DNA of 64,000 nt from Hyperoodon ampullatus (lineage: Eukaryota; Chordata; Mammalia; Artiodactyla; Ziphiidae), in assembly GCA_949752795.1 (NCBI GenBank), contig OX457064.1, positions 44,946,368-45,010,367 on the forward strand, in the 5' to 3' direction. A program made the translations under genes and the position numbers. Of the stretch, positions 11,120-23,430 are shown in pieces. Below the pieces are notes generated by a model. That model worked only from the letters and a program-made list of their open reading frames with translations, searched no databases and was not told the origin of the DNA. Numbering within the stretch: position 1 is the stretch's first letter; the number at the start of each line of letters is the position of its first letter.

Positions 11120-11515
11120 TTTTTTTGAGTACCACACTGGAGTTTAATTGTATAAGTTTCATACACCAGTATAGCAACATCCATAAGCGAAAGTCTTTTA
11201 ATAGAATTACAGCAAATATCTTCATAAGGGCCATACCTATAATCCATTTAAAGTATTAAAAGGTGCAGTTGAACTCAACAGCAAAATATAAAAGCTATAT
11301 CCTGTTAACACGCTTAATCTGAATTAACTTGAATCTTTCTATGATTTACCATTCAAGAAATTAGGATAGAATAAACTCCTTGTCAAAAGCAGTTTGTTTA
11401 TTTATAAAACTATAAGTTAATTAGGATCACTACCTGCTCAATCAGATAGCAGAGGGCCCTTCTTCTATAATGTTTATGCTGCCCCTGATATTTATAATGT
11501 CACCTTAAAAAAAAA
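11120..11515 (-). pseudogene. Possible processed-transcript 3' end (tentative)
   Basis: On the minus strand the sequence ends ATTAAA (11143-11148), 16 bases, then seven A's (11120-11126). This is the order and spacing of a polyadenylation hexamer followed by a poly(A) tail. The upstream 370 bases match no repeat I recognise and contain no open frame, as a 3'UTR might. I cannot identify a parent gene or an intact target duplication. It could equally be unique DNA with a chance hexamer. Confidence 0.25.
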
Positions 11516-11604
11516 AGAACACCTTGTAAGGGCAAAGCTGAAAATTACTATTTTCTCTACTAGATAAATGCAATGTATGAAGAGCTTCTGGAAAGTACCA
11601 TTTG
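11516..11604. other. Unassigned spacer
   Basis: Short AT-rich interval beginning just after an A-run (11506-11516); no feature seen. Confidence 0.4.
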
Positions 11605-12385
11605 TAGCTTATTTATTGTTTATTATTTTTTATTGAAGTGTAGTTGATTTATAATATTAGTTTCAGATTTACAACATAGGATTTAGTATTTATATAGATT
11701 ATACACCATTTAAAGTTATTACAAAATAATGGCTATATTTTCCTAGGCTATACAATATATCTTTGCTGCTTTTCTATTTTATACATAGTAGTTTGTATCG
11801 CTTAATCCCATACCCTTATCTTGCTCTTCCCCCCTTCCCTCTCCCCACTGGTAGTCACTGGTGTGTTCTCTGTATCTGTAAGTTTGTTTCAAATTGGTCA
11901 TATACATTCATTTGTTTTAACTTTAGATTCCATATATAAGTGATAACAAGAATTTGTCTTTCTCTGTCTGACTTATTTCACTAAGCATAACACTCTCTAG
12001 GTCCACCCTCATTGCAAATGGCAGAATTTCACTCTTTTATATGGCTGAGTAATATTCCATTATATATATATACCACATCTTCTTTATTTGATTCATCTGT
12101 TGATGGACACTTAGGTTGCTTCCATATCTTAGTTATTGTAAATAATGCTACTATGAACATTGGGGTGCATGTATCTTTTAAAGTTAGTGTTTTCATTTTC
12201 TTTGGGTATATACTAAGGAGTGAAATTGATGCATCATATGGTAGTTCTGTTTTTAGTTTTTAGAGGAACCTTCATACTGTTTTCCATAGGGGCTGCACCA
12301 ATTTTACATTCCAACCAACAATGTTAGGGTTCTTTTCTTCCACATCCTCACCAACATTTGTTATTTGTGGTCTTCTTTTTTATAT
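11605..12385 (-). mobile_element. L1 3' end, antisense (first of two in tandem)
   Basis: Reverse-strand L1: 'ttttattgaagtgtagttga' (3'UTR end), 'cccttccctctccccactgg', 'ttatttcactaagcataaca', 'ggctgagtaatattccatta', 'ctgttgatggacacttaggt', 'taaggagtgaaattgatgca', 'catcctcaccaacatttg'. These are antisense 3'UTR and ORF2 C-terminal phrases. Younger than the copy at 8.7 kb as the wording is better kept. 5'-truncated at about 12380. Confidence 0.9.
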
Positions 12386-12650
12386 ATATTTTTTAATTGA
12401 AATATAGTTGATATACAATATTATATAAGTTATAGGTATACAATATAGTGATTCACAATTTTTAAAGGTTATGTTCCATTTATAGTTATTATAAAATATT
12501 TGCTATATTCTCTGTGTTGTACAGTATATCTTTGTAGCTTATTTTATACGTAATAGTTTGTACTTCCTAGTCCTCTACCCCTATTTTGCCCCCTCCCCTT
12601 CCCTCTCCCCACTGGTAACCACTAGTTTGTTATTCATATCTGTGATCTCT
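12386..12650 (-). repeat. L1 3'-UTR, antisense (second of two in tandem)
   Basis: The same 3'UTR wording starts again: 'ttttttaattgaaatatagttga', 'cacaatttttaaaggttatg', 'tccccttccctctccccactgg'. It is therefore a separate L1 3' end abutting the previous one in the same orientation, not a continuation of it. Confidence 0.85.
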
Positions 12651-13985
12651 CTCTTATTTCTTGTATTAGTTCCTTGATCTATTGAAAAACTTAACATCAG
12701 CCTGATACATTCTTCCATTGTTTTTCTTTGTGATAGGTTCAGTACTATCACTTATACTACTTTTGCCAATCATCAAAGATTAAAATTTTTCACTAGAACA
12801 CAAAATACCTAACAGAAAGAGTGCAAGTGGAGTGAACAATTCAGGTTTCAGAACACTCAAAACTCAAAGTAGAATGTCCATTTACTGAGAGAAATCAATA
12901 TGATACTCTTTGAACTTGTTGCCTTGGTGAATATGATGGCATTCAGAGTTTGGGGAAAATATACATTAACAATGTTCTGTAATTGCTGTTTTATATGCAT
13001 ACATACAAACAACATACATATGTACATATATACACAAAAGTTTGTGATTATTCACTTTCTAGGAAAATATTACATATGCTAAGTGAAGCCTTCTGTGCTT
13101 CCATCATAAGTTTTCCAAATCTGAAGCACGGATTATTTGGGAAAATGGTATAATTCAGAGAATAATAAACAGACCTTACCTACAAAGTCTAAAGGTTTTT
13201 GAACTGTTACCTTGACATCCCATTTGAAATATCTTTTAAATTAAATTGTGGAATTTATCACCAGGTTTTCTGGTAAATATTAAAAGCTGATTCCTCTCTG
13301 ACTGAAAATGAGAGGTGGAAGGTCAGTAGGAGTATTTTGGCCTTCAGTCTGTAGGGCTAGTTGGCTTCATTGGGTATAGTATGATGCTAATGAGGGCAAG
13401 TTCAGGGGTTAGGGTCCATGTGTGGCTTCATTAGCTTCACACTGAGGAAAACCTCTGCTCCAGAGCCTGAGATAGTTCTCTAACTCTTGCCAGCTGTATC
13501 ACCAATGCATGCAAATTAAAAGGGGTGTTCATCATTATCAGCAAAAATCCATCACAATTTATGAATAACCTGCCAGTTATGACTGGATATTATTTGATCT
13601 TGAAATCGCTATTCTCCAGAACACAGGTCCATGAAGAATTTCTTCTGTAGTTAAATAGACAAAGATATGTAGTACCTAAAAAAACAAAACAAAACAAAAC
13701 AAAACTTCACTTGAATTCTCTGTTAACTTCCAATGCCTTGGGAAGATTCCAATAAAAATACCCCCAATAGTCATCAGGGAATGTGTAGTCACCAAAACAC
13801 ATACTTAGATGTGTTCTGCTTGGTCTTAGGATTCTTTACCCATATGAATGCTATCTTTCTTTAACTTGAAAATGCTTAAGATCTCTTTGTTTTTATTTTT
13901 ATAAGCATGAAAGTTATCAAAAACTATGAGAGTTTTAACATTTTACCCACATCTTTACCAATTAGTCATTAATTTAAATTTGCTA
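12651..13985. other. Unassigned DNA with an (AAAAC)n tract
   Basis: No gene. A (AAAAC) pentamer repeat of about five units lies at 13679-13705 and could be the tail of a lost retroelement. The 60-codon frame at 12900-13082 is unremarkable. Confidence 0.55.
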
Positions 13986-14800
13986 AACATTGGAGTTACT
14001 TTGGTGAACTACTGGAGATATGGTTTCTTCACTCCAGGAGGTTATATTTAGGGTGGGGAGAAAGGCTAAGCCATAAGCAGTAAACAACCAAATCAAAGAA
14101 ATATAGATGGTGACAGGTTGGTGACTTAAACAACTGGATCTGCAAGTGCAACATGTGGGCTTGGGGAGGGTGGGATACAGAGAACCCATTTTAGCTAGAG
14201 ATGAAAGGGAAAGTCTTTCTGAGAAGAAGTTTCAGCTGAGTTATGACCAATGAGCAGAACGTGCCATGAAGAGAAAAGAAGGAAGGGCATTCCTGACAGA
14301 GAAAACCACATGTGCAAATGTTAGGAAGCCTAAGAGGAAATGTGCTTAACAGGAGTAAGGAAGAGGTCAACAAGATTGCAGATGTCTGTAATGACAGGGC
14401 CATGACAATTCTTTGTAAAAAATTTTTTTCCAAATGCAATTAAAAAAAAAGAAAAACCTTTGAGGGTTTTTAGTCAGATGGATACAGGATTCAAGAAACA
14501 TTTCAAAGAATCACTCCTGCTGCTATGTGGAAAGCAGACTGCAGAGGATCAAGAACAAAAGCCAGAAGTATATTTTGAAGCTATTTTTTAAATAATGGGA
14601 GCATAGATTAGGGTTTATGTCTGTTTTGGATAACTGATAACATTTGCTGGTGGACTGTGGGAAAGTGAAGGGAATCCAGGTGGTTCCTAGCTATGAACAC
14701 ATGGATGTTTTGTGGTTGCATTTAGGGAAGTGGGGAATACTGGAGACAAAGTAGATTAGAGGAAACAGGGCAGAAAAGCAGGGGTTTAGTTTTGAACCAG
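13986..14800 (-). repeat. L2 (LINE2), antisense
   Basis: Reads through the reverse-strand L2 sequence in order: 'gtaaacaaccaaatcaaaga', 'gagaagaagtttcagctgag', 'ggaagggcattcctgacaga', 'acatgtgcaaatgttaggaa', 'agggtttttagtcagatgga', 'aagaatcactcctgctgcta', 'tgtggaaagcagactgcaga'. The 82-codon minus frame at 14191-14439 lies in it and shows no reverse transcriptase motif. Confidence 0.8.
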
Positions 14801-15829
14801 TATTTTTCAAATTGGAATCTTTATTACAGTATGGAAGTTGAACTTTTAAAAAATAATTTGACATACCAAGGTTATTGTTTATTGAATAAAATGATTATTT
14901 TTAGGATTTCTTAATAGATATGGTAATGTTTTAACATTTATATTGACTTTTATAATGACTTTTGAGTAACCTTAAGTTGTCTTGTATTGAAAACTCTGCT
15001 TTTTAAAAAAAAGCACCAACTCTATGCTGCTAGCAAAACTTTCCTTTGTAAATGTAGACTTTATTTTTTGCAGCCTAATGAGATGAAAAGTTTTTAAGGT
15101 AAATACCTTTGCATAATGATTAACATGAGGACAGGAGAGTGGGAAGCTGCCAGATACTGCAGCTAGATATAAAGATGAATTATTCAAATGAGGAAGCAAA
15201 CTTTATTGAGTAGTTGAATTTCTTAGATTACCCTCTTGGGCTAAATTTCATATAAGCAAATTAAGAAATCAGTATTACCTTCATGCACAGAGTATTTGAA
15301 CTTATTTATTGCAGATAACACTTTAAAGAGAGAAGTTCTGTATTCTCACATACTATTTACCACACCATATTTATCACACATAGCTCCAATATGGACACAA
15401 AATCAATAGTAAGATATCAGTAATTTTGAGATACTAATCATTTTAACTGGCGATGAGTTAAACATGATATATTTGTTTTGTTTTTGATGAAATCACTTGT
15501 AATAGTTTTTTTTTTCCTCTACATTTTTAAAACAACAATTTAGCAGTGGTTCTTTTACTATAGCTTTAATTTCTGGCACCGACACGTGTCTCTCTTAAGT
15601 CTTTCCAAACTTAAACCCCATTCACTAAAAAGTAAAAGTAATTACTAATACAATTTTGTTTGATTACTTTGCTCACATTTTAATCTAATGCTAAATAGGT
15701 AAATAGCACACCTTTAATAATTTTTCAAATCTAGGCTTTTTTATATTTTGAAGTCAATCTTTCTTTCTTAGGGTCGCTGATGGGGTTTTGCTGTGTGTGT
15801 TGAGTTGTAACGGAGGAAGAACACGGGGA
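14801..15829. other. Unassigned DNA
   Basis: No gene or clear repeat recognised. Confidence 0.5.
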
Positions 15830-15955
15830 CCAAGAGTTGGAGAAACTTCGTTCTAGCTCTGACCTGTGGTTACAGAACTCTCTGACCTTGGGTAAGTCAT
15901 GGAACTTCTTTCAGCTCTAGTCTCCTTATCTGAAAAAAGGGAGTGCCCCTAAGGA
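15830..15955 (+). repeat. MIR SINE, sense
   Basis: 'gttctagctctgacctgtgg' then 'ctctgaccttgggtaagtca' and 'tctccttatctgaaaaaagg' follow the MIR core and 3' part in order. Ancient. Confidence 0.75.
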
Positions 15956-17989
15956 TACATTAAACTTCAAAATTATACACATTCATGCTACTATATCCTA
16001 TACCTTGTTACAAGGGGCCAAACGTATCAAATTAGAATACTAAATGTCTTTGCATGTATGCAAGGGAATCTTAATAACTGGAAAGTGAGCCTTTATGTGA
16101 AACGAGATATTGGTTGAAGTGGATTTTACCTTGATATCAAAGAATAATGACAATGTAATGTTATGTATAAAGAATCAAAAAAATCTATAACATAAAAGAG
16201 ATCTGTGGTAATTTTCATTGAATTTCTGGTTTATTGATTTATATTGGGAATGCATTAAAATAGCTTCTAAGCAACAAAGTTTATATAGTAATTCTAGTTA
16301 GGTAAGAAACTCATAAAATAATGAATGCCTTATTGCACTTTTTGTCTCTGTCGTTATTAGCAGGTGACATTTTAACATTAAAGGTAAAGTAACCCTCAAA
16401 TGCACGGCCAGTTATCCTCACTTGTATCTTTTGATAGTCTTAGTTGAATCAGTGAAGAAAGTATGTTAATTTAGCTTCAAGGGTATAGGCTTGCTAAAAA
16501 GGGAGAAAAGGAAGTAAAATTATAGTCTGTCTTGAAAGGCTAGACGAAAAGAACAGTCAAAGTTATTTAATTTTCGTAACTGTTTTCAGATGATTAGCTT
16601 GGCAGCATTGGCATGTATTTTTTCCAGGGGAAGAGTTTATTCACTCCATAAATAATTATTTACTAGACACATTCTAAGATATGACTCGACTAGGCTGTTA
16701 GGATAAAATGTATAAACGTGTGCTCATCCGTATTGAACACCACAGATTTATTTTGGCACTCTCATAAGAAGTCAGGGCTTCTAGCATTCTATGAGAAACA
16801 AGGGGGCAGTGCTGGTCTGTGTAACTGGACTTGGCAGCACAGATCAGCTCTTGTCATAGCTCCAAGGAAAGAATATGCAATCACTGAGCGCTGCTCCCCA
16901 GACTGGTTTTGCCTCCTGGCAAGAGAGTACAGGGTTCTTGTCAGTTACAGTGATAGCTTCAATATCAGACACTGAGAAAAGTAGGGCAGAATACCTCTCT
17001 GGCTTCTAACTAGCAGCTCCACACACATTTAATAATGGCTACAAGTCTTGTCTGATTTGGTATGAAAAAAAAGCTTGAGAGGGTGGCAACAATTTCAGCA
17101 CTGTTTCATTTACCCAATGTGCTGTAAGTTTGTAAAGAAAACAAAAAAGTTTCTACTCTCCTTAGCTCTCTCGACTTACCTCTTCTGGTGGTTCACATGT
17201 GTGACACGGGGACTTACCCATTTACCTGTGAAATATACAGGCGAGGTGCACCAGCATTTATTACATGCTGATTCTAGAATCTAGCCACATTAACATGCAA
17301 TATAGATGAGGATGGCCACAGTGCTGTAATCTACTGGATGGTTTGCAGGCAGCAATTGACTTTGAAAGTATCTGCTTTCTGTTTTAATCCAATATCTAGA
17401 CCCAAGCCAAATCTCATTCTTGTTCATTATATTTCCATGTTGAAAGTGGGGTCAAAAATTGTATTTAAAAAGTGCCTTAAAATACTTAATATTTTAAAAA
17501 GTCTTGCTCTGGAAACAGCATCCTTTCCATCATTTAAATGGAATTCTTTGGAGGGAGAACACAAGTGTGATCCTCAGACTGATCTAAAGTCTGGGCATGC
17601 TGAGAGTTACTTCTGAAAACTGAGCTCTATTCATCAAGTTTTGCAATAAAAATAGAGCAAAGTATGTTTGGGTGTGGGCTGTGTGAGTGTCGGTTTGCAC
17701 CTGTTATTAGGATCTGGTGAGCAAACAGGCCTGTAGCAGTGTTTCCAAAGAGTTGGTGAAGAGTGTGGGAGGAAAAGGACATGTAGCCTTCTCCCCATGA
17801 AAATGGTCAAGATGAGCTTCTCATGGCTGGTGGAATCCTCTTTCTGTGCAGGTGGCATCTAGAACAGCTGTGCTTCTTCCAGAGGATCTTTGGAGTCTTG
17901 GGAAGGGCCTTACTAGTCTGAGAGTACATTGTACTGTCTTCTACTTTGAATATTCACCTTCAAACTGATATAATTCCTTATTCTTGGCC
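15956..17989. other. Unassigned DNA
   Basis: No repeat or gene that I can name. Open frames of 69-92 codons (for example 17338-17616 plus) show no motif or codon bias suggesting an exon. Confidence 0.5.
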
Positions 17990-19425
17990 AGGGTGGATCC
18001 AAGTTTTATGGGGCCCGAAGTTTATATAATATTGGGACCCCTTTCTTAAGAAAAATAATGTAAAATTATGGATACAAAAATATCGAATTAGATAAATTAT
18101 GGTAAATATATTTTAAAAGCTGATAAATACTACAAGCATCACAAATCTCAGAGAAATAACACATTTACCACCTTTTCCCCCTATGTCTTTGGCTATTTGC
18201 TCTCTGATCATCTCTTTGTGTGGCAATGATTTTAAAGTAGTTTCTATAAAGAGAATAGAAAGTTAATTTTTCCTATAACATGGTTGATTGACTTTATTAT
18301 TGATAATTTTTAAAAAGTTTATTTTGGCTTTATGACTTGTTATTGATGAAGCCATGTACATTTTTTTAAGGATTTTTTTTTTTTCAAATTTGGGAAAACC
18401 TCTATCAAGTTCTTTCACGTATGCAGCATAAGATTTAGAAGACCTTCCTGCAAATATACTGTTCTGGCTATGTCATTTCAAACTTTGTTTCTTCTCCACT
18501 AGATTCTGTATTCCTCAAACCTTGTTTCTTGCCTGCTTCTCACATATTCCAGCTCCAGGTACGAGAGCATCACTTTGTGATGCGACCCCCGGCCCTGCCC
18601 TTTGTGTCACCTCAATGAGTGAGTCAGTATAGGGAGCAGAGGGAGGGTTCCTAAACACAATTTCTATACCAGAATTGTCAATACCAATTAAACTATACCT
18701 GGAAGTGACTGCAAGCCATATAGATACATATTCCACTAAATAAAAAAGAAATTTTATCCCCACATCAACCATCTGTTAGATTTATGTGGCCATTCCAGTG
18801 TCATCTTATTTGAGGGGAATTGTGATAGGGAGGGAGGAGGTCAGAGTTCGTGACCTCAGAGTTGCTCTTAGATCTGGGGCAAGGAGTCTGATGGAGCATG
18901 AAAATGGTTGTCCTCCCCAAGCCTGTGCTGAACCTCGCTCTTATCCCCTTTATCCCTTATAACCGTGATCAAGATACCTGGAACCCTGGAACTCCCTGCT
19001 CCCCAGAGCCTCAAGCCTGCTTCCAAGGCATGAATTTCCCCCAGGGGCATCTTCTTTTTCAGCACTCCAGTTATATGAGTCCCAAGGCCTTGGTGGGGGA
19101 GGTGATGTTTTCAGGATTGGAGGTAGGGAGAGTGTAGATGGAGCTCAAATGTGTGGGTTGGGGTGAGGTGCAAGCTGAGGACCCTTGACCTATTAGATAG
19201 AGTCTGGAGTAGAACTGGGGTTTGGCTGCAGGATGGGACCACCATTTGTATTCTTGCCCAGGCTGCACACATTTTAGGGCCTAGTCTTGTTGGAGAGGAA
19301 AGTAACAGTGATCTGTTCAACTTGTGGTTAAAATAGCTTGTTTTTGCATTTTATACAAAAACATGACCATGTGAATGCAGTGCTTGCACCTCCCAGGGCC
19401 TTAGAAGGGGCCTATGCAAGTATGG
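17990..19425. other. Unidentified block, locally GC-richer
   Basis: The block from 'tatggggcccgaagtttata' (18007) to 'gggatcctgaagattaagct' (19424) is less AT-rich than its surroundings, especially 18840-19320, where several open frames of 61-79 codons overlap on both strands. None has a recognisable domain. It has the feel of a decayed interspersed repeat, but I cannot name a family. Confidence 0.35.
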
Positions 19426-19929
19426 GATCCTGAAGATTAAGCTTCATTAACTTCTCAGTAAATCTCCTTTGTTCCTTAAGATTAACGAAACTGTACATCA
19501 AAACTTTGTACCTCTTGGCATCTTTCTGTCAATCACGTCAACATCCCATTGGAAAAAAAAGCCATTCAAGGGCCTTATATATTAATCTTGAAAAATTATT
19601 AATACTAATTATTGTTATATTTCACTTATCCCAAGTGCTCTTATCTAGTAAAATTAACCACATTATAAAAAATCAAGAAATCAAAATCAAAGAGAAGAAG
19701 AGTTTCTAGTTAAAGATAAACTTGAATTCATTCAGGCTTTTATGTTTTAATTACTGTAGAGTCCTCCAGCCATTAACTTAATGACTACATATTTTTTTTC
19801 TCAAGATTTTAACACTATTATCCATTTATCTGTTTCATAGTATATTAGAAGTAACATATTGGAAAGGAATAGGCTCAAAATATAGTAGCCACTCAGAAAG
19901 TGGAAACAAATGACAGTTAAATACTCACT

Positions 19930-20070
19930 GGAAAGAAAATTATTCATTCAACAAATATTTGCTGAGTACTCTGCACTAGAAATTGTTCTTGGTACTAGGG
20001 ATACAGCTGTGAACAAAGCACACAAATCCTTGCCATCATAATGCTTACGTCTCAAGTAGGAGGTAATGGC
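19930..20070 (-). repeat. L2 3' end, antisense
   Basis: 'ttattcattcaacaaatatttgctgagtact', 'ttggtactagggatacagct', 'gtgaacaaagcacacaaatccttgcc' is classic reverse-strand L2 3' wording. Confidence 0.85.
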
Positions 20071-21480
20071 TTATAGTGTCAACTTCTGTAGTAGATTAAG
20101 TGATGTGAAACCTACTGGATTTAGCAACATGAAGTTTACTGATAACTTTGATATGAGTGCAGTTCAAAGGAGCAAAAGTCTGAGTATAGTGCATTTAAGA
20201 GAAAATGGGAATTATAAACAGTATTTATGGAGAACTCTTCAAAGAGTTTGGTATAGAGGGACGGACAATAATGGGGCAGGAGCTGGAGGGGGAAGTAGGG
20301 TCGCTTACTTTATTAATGGAAGAAATGTTTTTACATTTTATGCTAATGGGGAACATCCAGGAAAAAGAGAACATTTAATGATTAGGCAGAGAGAGTGGAG
20401 AATTGCTTGAATGGTGTTTTTAATTTTAAGAGGTGATGGGATCTAACAGATAAGTACAGGCTTTGTCCTTAAGAGGAGCATTGATAGCTCATCAGTGGGA
20501 GCTGGAAGGAAAGCATAGGAATGAGTCAGATGCAATTGGTTGGGCTAGTGTGATGGCAGGAACTTTTGAAAGCTTTTCTTCCCCTGTGGAAATATAGTTA
20601 CAAAGCAAAGTCATCAGCTGAAGAGGGAGAATAAAAAGAAGATATTGGATGTTTTAGAAAAGATGAGATGAAATGAAATAGTTATTTATTAAAATGGGGG
20701 AATGAATGAACAGGGGAGATTTAGTAGGGTTGTTGGTCTGAATAGTATTCAAAGCTTGCTTAGGGTTAGTGATTTTGAATTTAATGTAAGTCCAACCTTG
20801 GGGAGTGAGTGGGTGTGTGTGTGTGCATATGTAAGTGTGTGTGTGTTTCCTGAAATTTTCAGCTACCAGGACAAGTATGAAATGGGTAAAGAGCTGAATT
20901 TCACCATGGTTAGAGCAAGGACAAGAAAGAAAATAAAAGGAACAAGGGAGTTGAAGGTGTGTACAAGCTAATGCTAATACATGACAGGGTTCAATGTGTG
21001 CAAGGAAGACATGAAGGTCAGAAGAGCAGCAAAAACTTATGGGATCAATTGTATATTAGTCTGTGGTGAAAAAATTGTAGGAGTTATACATACGCCAAAA
21101 AGGATAGAGCTGGAATTATAGGAGGTTATTGGAGTGCCTAAAATGAGAGTAGAATAAGGCTCTAGCTTTCAGTAATGACACGATCAAGGGCTCTGCTGAG
21201 AAACAGTGAAGAGGTTTTTCTTATGTATAAAGAAGGAGCTCAAGGAACTAAGAGTGCTGGGTGTGAAAAGCATCGCATATGTGATTACTGATATCTCCAA
21301 GAGTTATGACAGCAGTTATATTGAAGAGAGTTGACAGTAAGACAGGAACGAAAACTTCAAGGAATGAGATGGACTGACATGGGGGGTTGGTAGATGAATT
21401 CCGGAGGCAGTTACTGAGTGCTGCAGACTGAAGGCATGAGATTCAGACCTGGGGAAAGGGGAAGAAAGACGATTTTAAAA
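20071..21480 (-). repeat. Probable continuation of L2-like ancient repeat
   Basis: Purine-rich prose-like sequence in the style of L2 antisense continues ('gaacatccaggaaaaagaga', 'agcattgatagctcatcagt', 'agtcatcagctgaagaggga'). A GT-rich tract sits at 20809-20847. I am unsure whether it is all L2 or includes another old repeat. The 114-codon frame at 20066-20410 and 89-codon frame at 20702-20971 have no recognisable domain. Confidence 0.4.
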
Positions 21481-21739
21481 TATTGGCACTATCTAGCATA
21501 GCTTATTAAGTATTAGTTGATTATCCCGAATGACTAAGAGACACTGTCATAACTTTTAGCATATATTATTTTAGAAGACAGAAATATCGAATATGTTTTA
21601 GAAAGATTTTATTCAGTAACTATATTTGTATATGCATTTTTACTATTTGGTGCTTAAAAGTATAATCAATGTAAGCTAAAATATAATTATGCTGATACAT
21701 TGAAAAAATAATCTACATTTACCTTTAAAGTTGCTTTAC

Positions 21740-23340
21740 ATTAGAAACTAGTCAATCAATGGATAGAAAAATTCTTTAACAAAATTCAACAACTATTTAT
21801 GATAAAACTCTTATTAAAGTAGAATTGAAGAAATCTGCTTTGTAAAAGATGTCTAACAAAAACTCACGGGAGTTATACTTAATAATACAATTTTAGAAAT
21901 AATTTCTTCAAAGTAAAGAAGCAATTTTAAGTGCCTGCTATTATTATTTTTATTCAATATTGTATTTGAAGTTCCAGCCAGCACAGTAAGAAAAATAAAA
22001 GAAATGTACAAGAATTGGAAAGGAAGAAACAAAAGCTCTCTTTATTTGAAGATAATAAAACCATCTACCTTGAAAATTCAAAAGAATTTACATAAAAACT
22101 ATTAGAACTAATAAGGGAGAGCAACAAATTCCTGTAAAGCAACTTACTACACAAAAGTATTTGCATCCTGTATAACAGCTTAAAACAATTGGGAAATAAT
22201 ATACAGAAAAGATAACTTCAAGGTAGGGAAAAATTTCGTGAGTCACCAAAACTATAAACCAGAAGGTGATAACTTTGGCTATATTAAAGCAACAACAGCA
22301 TTGAGAACAGCACTTCTGAATTACAGACACCAAAGGAAAGGAAAAAGAGAAGTCAGAGGCTTAGAGATGTTATTTGAAATATATGTTATTTACAAATTAT
22401 TAGAAACCTGAAAATACAAAGAGGTTTGGCAAATCTTATGAAAAGATTCTCCCGCAGAACCCCTTGAAGGAATGCAGCCCTGCTTACCCCTTGATTTGAG
22501 ACCCATTTTGGACGTCTGACCTCCAGAACTGGAAGATAATAAACTTGTGTTGTTATTAAGCCACTACATTTATGATAATGTGTTACAGCAGTAATAGAAA
22601 ATGAATACGAGCCCTGGTGAAACGCATTACATTCCACCAAGATGGCAAACATTTGAAAGTCTGACAATATCATGTGTTATGAATGTGGAAAATGGGAAGT
22701 GTCATACAATGTTGGTGATAGGTGATAAATTAGTACATCTTCTTTGGGGAGCAATTTTACAATGTCTAATATATTTATACTCTTAGGATCAGCTATTTTA
22801 TTTCTAGGTATAGTTTAGAGAAATTGTGACACATATGGACAAAAAAAAAAACAAATACAAGAATTGCTTAAGAGAACTGCTGTCTTTGTTTTATTTTCAA
22901 AATCTCTCCAGTGAAAATTTAGAATCAACATATATTTCCATCAATCAGGTAATGGATAAATAATGTGTATTTAATGGATGGAATAACATATAGCAGGTGA
23001 ATGGACTAGAGTTATTTATATTAGCATGTCTAATTTGCAAAAATATATATTTAAGCAAAAAAACAAGTTTCAGAAATGGTATATGTATGTATTATAAGAT
23101 CATTTATATAAATTTTTAAAACATGTAAAACAATTCTTTCTATTGTTTTTGATACATAATTGTGTGGTACAGCTATTAAAAATATCAATAGAAATCTAAA
23201 TGCCAAAATCAAAAATTTGATGACATCTGAGTGTGGGAATTAGAGAATTTCAACTCTGCAATGAGTGTATGAATGTTTCCCATCTTATTCGCCATGCTTT
23301 TTAATATGCCTAAAATAATCCATAATTAAAAAACAAAAAT
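21740..23340 (+). mobile_element. Ancient L1 (L1M/HAL1-like) ORF2-to-3' remnant
   Basis: Sense L1 wording degraded by age: 'agttccagccagcacagtaa', 'gaattggaaaggaagaaaca', 'ctattagaactaataaggga' (RT region), then 'aatgttggtgataggtgata', 'ggggagcaattttacaatgt', and 'catatttccatcaatcaggt' near the 3' part. No frame stays open. It is interrupted by an MLT1-like fragment at 22480-22615. Confidence 0.7.
22480..22615 (+). repeat. MLT1 (ERVL-MaLR) LTR 3' fragment
   Basis: 'ccttgatttgagacccattt', 'ctgacctccagaactggaag', 'gttgttattaagccactaca', 'gtgttacagcagtaatagaa' follow the 3' end of MaLR LTRs. It lies within the L1 remnant, so it inserted later or the two are jointly rearranged. It carries no coding sequence. 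Confidence 0.75.
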
Positions 23341-23378
23341 ATGCCTAATTATTTAAATTATTTTCTGGTGGTCAATAC

Positions 23379-23430
23379 CTTCTATTATATATATATATGT
23401 ATGTGTATATATATACATATATATGTATAA
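23379..23430. repeat. (TA)n/(TATG)n microsatellite
   Basis: 'tatatatatatatgtatgtg' followed by further TA/CA units. Simple repeat. Confidence 0.9.

Noticed and set aside
13679..13705. CRISPR-like short tandem repeat
   Set aside because: A pentamer microsatellite without spacers, in mammalian DNA.
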